Origin: Gymnogyps californianus
Taxonomy: Eukaryota > Chordata > Aves > Accipitriformes > Cathartidae
DNA: 64,000 nt
Reading direction: 5' to 3'
Assembly (NCBI RefSeq): GCF_018139145.2
Contig: NC_059487.1
Coordinates: forward strand, 8,577,792 to 8,641,791
Numbering within the stretch: the stretch's first letter is position 1; the number at the start of each line of letters is the position of its first letter. The notes under the pieces are model-generated. The model saw nothing but the letters and a program-made list of their open reading frames with translations, searched no databases and was not told the origin of the DNA. Made by a program: the position numbers and the translations under genes. Positions 63,881 to 64,000 of the stretch are shown here, one piece after another.

Positions 63881-64000
63881 CTCAGCTCTGAAAACACAGG
63901 TGCGAGACGTCGCAGGTAAAGCACTTCAGCCGGTAAATGGCGCCATCCAAAACGTTAACACACGCGTGACGTCACTTCCCTGCCCCGCACTGTGAGAACG
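63881..64000. promoter_or_regulatory. Edge of a CpG-rich, promoter-like region
   Basis: The last 100 bases hold 11 CpG by count, against almost none per 100 bases in most of the window. Three recognised promoter motifs cluster here: a CRE core GACGTC (63906-63911), the palindrome ATGGCGCCAT (63937-63946, two inverted YY1-like ATGGCG cores) and a full CRE TGACGTCA joined to an ETS-type CTTCC (63967-63979). On the minus strand the last reads GGAAGTGACGTCA, the known ETS-CREB composite of many housekeeping promoters. This suggests a CpG-island promoter starting here and continuing past the window. The direction of transcription cannot be told: the site composition is nearly symmetric and no first exon is evident. 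Confidence 0.6.
63967..63979 (-). promoter_or_regulatory. CRE-ETS composite site
   Basis: TGACGTCACTTCC on the plus strand contains a perfect 8-bp CRE palindrome overlapping an inverted ETS core (GGAAGTG on the minus strand). The spacing matches the composite arrangement bound jointly by CREB/ATF and ETS-family factors in CpG-island promoters. Binding is inferred from sequence only. Confidence 0.6.

Noticed and set aside
63912..63920. Splice-donor-like CAGGTAAAG near the CpG cluster
   Set aside because: Good match to a donor consensus, but no exon with coding potential or known start precedes it, so an exon cannot be supported.

Overview
The window looks like vertebrate, most likely bird, nuclear DNA. 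It is AT-rich and CpG-poor. Its repeats are sauropsid-type: CR1 LINE fragments of several ages, relics of small DNA transposons that also occur in turtles and crocodilians (recalled, not searched), and one solitary endogenous-retrovirus LTR of a type I associate with avian genomes. There is no bacterial-style gene organisation and no CRISPR, rRNA or convincing tRNA gene.

I found no host protein-coding gene that I can support. The open frames outside repeats are short (about 60-170 codons), lack recognisable domains, and have no convincing exon-intron structure. The window therefore reads as an intergenic stretch or part of a very large intron, with one exception at its right edge. In the last 100 bases CpG density jumps (11 CpG by count), and a palindromic YY1-like site and an adjoining CRE-ETS composite appear. 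This is the signature of a CpG-island promoter whose gene body lies mostly outside the window.

Layout. 1-5.2 kb: non-coding unique DNA. 5.23-5.65 kb: CR1 3' fragment, minus. 5.65-16 kb: unique non-coding DNA. 16.0-16.4 and 18.2-18.7 kb: two ancient, strongly decayed CR1 fragments, minus. 25.0 and 40.5 kb: probable DNA-transposon relics sharing a GTCTACACTA-type end. 26.5-34.5 kb: unique DNA with several small tandem duplications, including a 15-bp triplet. 37.7 and 43.4 kb: CR1 3' fragments, plus. 50.37-51.51 kb: solitary LTR (TG...CA ends, near-perfect 5-bp target duplication) with an internal ten-unit tandem array. 56.82-58.03 kb: the youngest-looking CR1, minus, with a readable but dead reverse-transcriptase segment. 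58.0-63.9 kb: unique non-coding DNA. 63.9-64.0 kb: promoter-like CpG cluster.

No new multi-gene system was found. The most useful observations are the promoter signature at the right edge, the array-bearing LTR, which creates misleading open frames on both strands, and the precise lesions in the CR1 reverse transcriptase. Family assignments rest on recalled consensus features, because no database search could be run.
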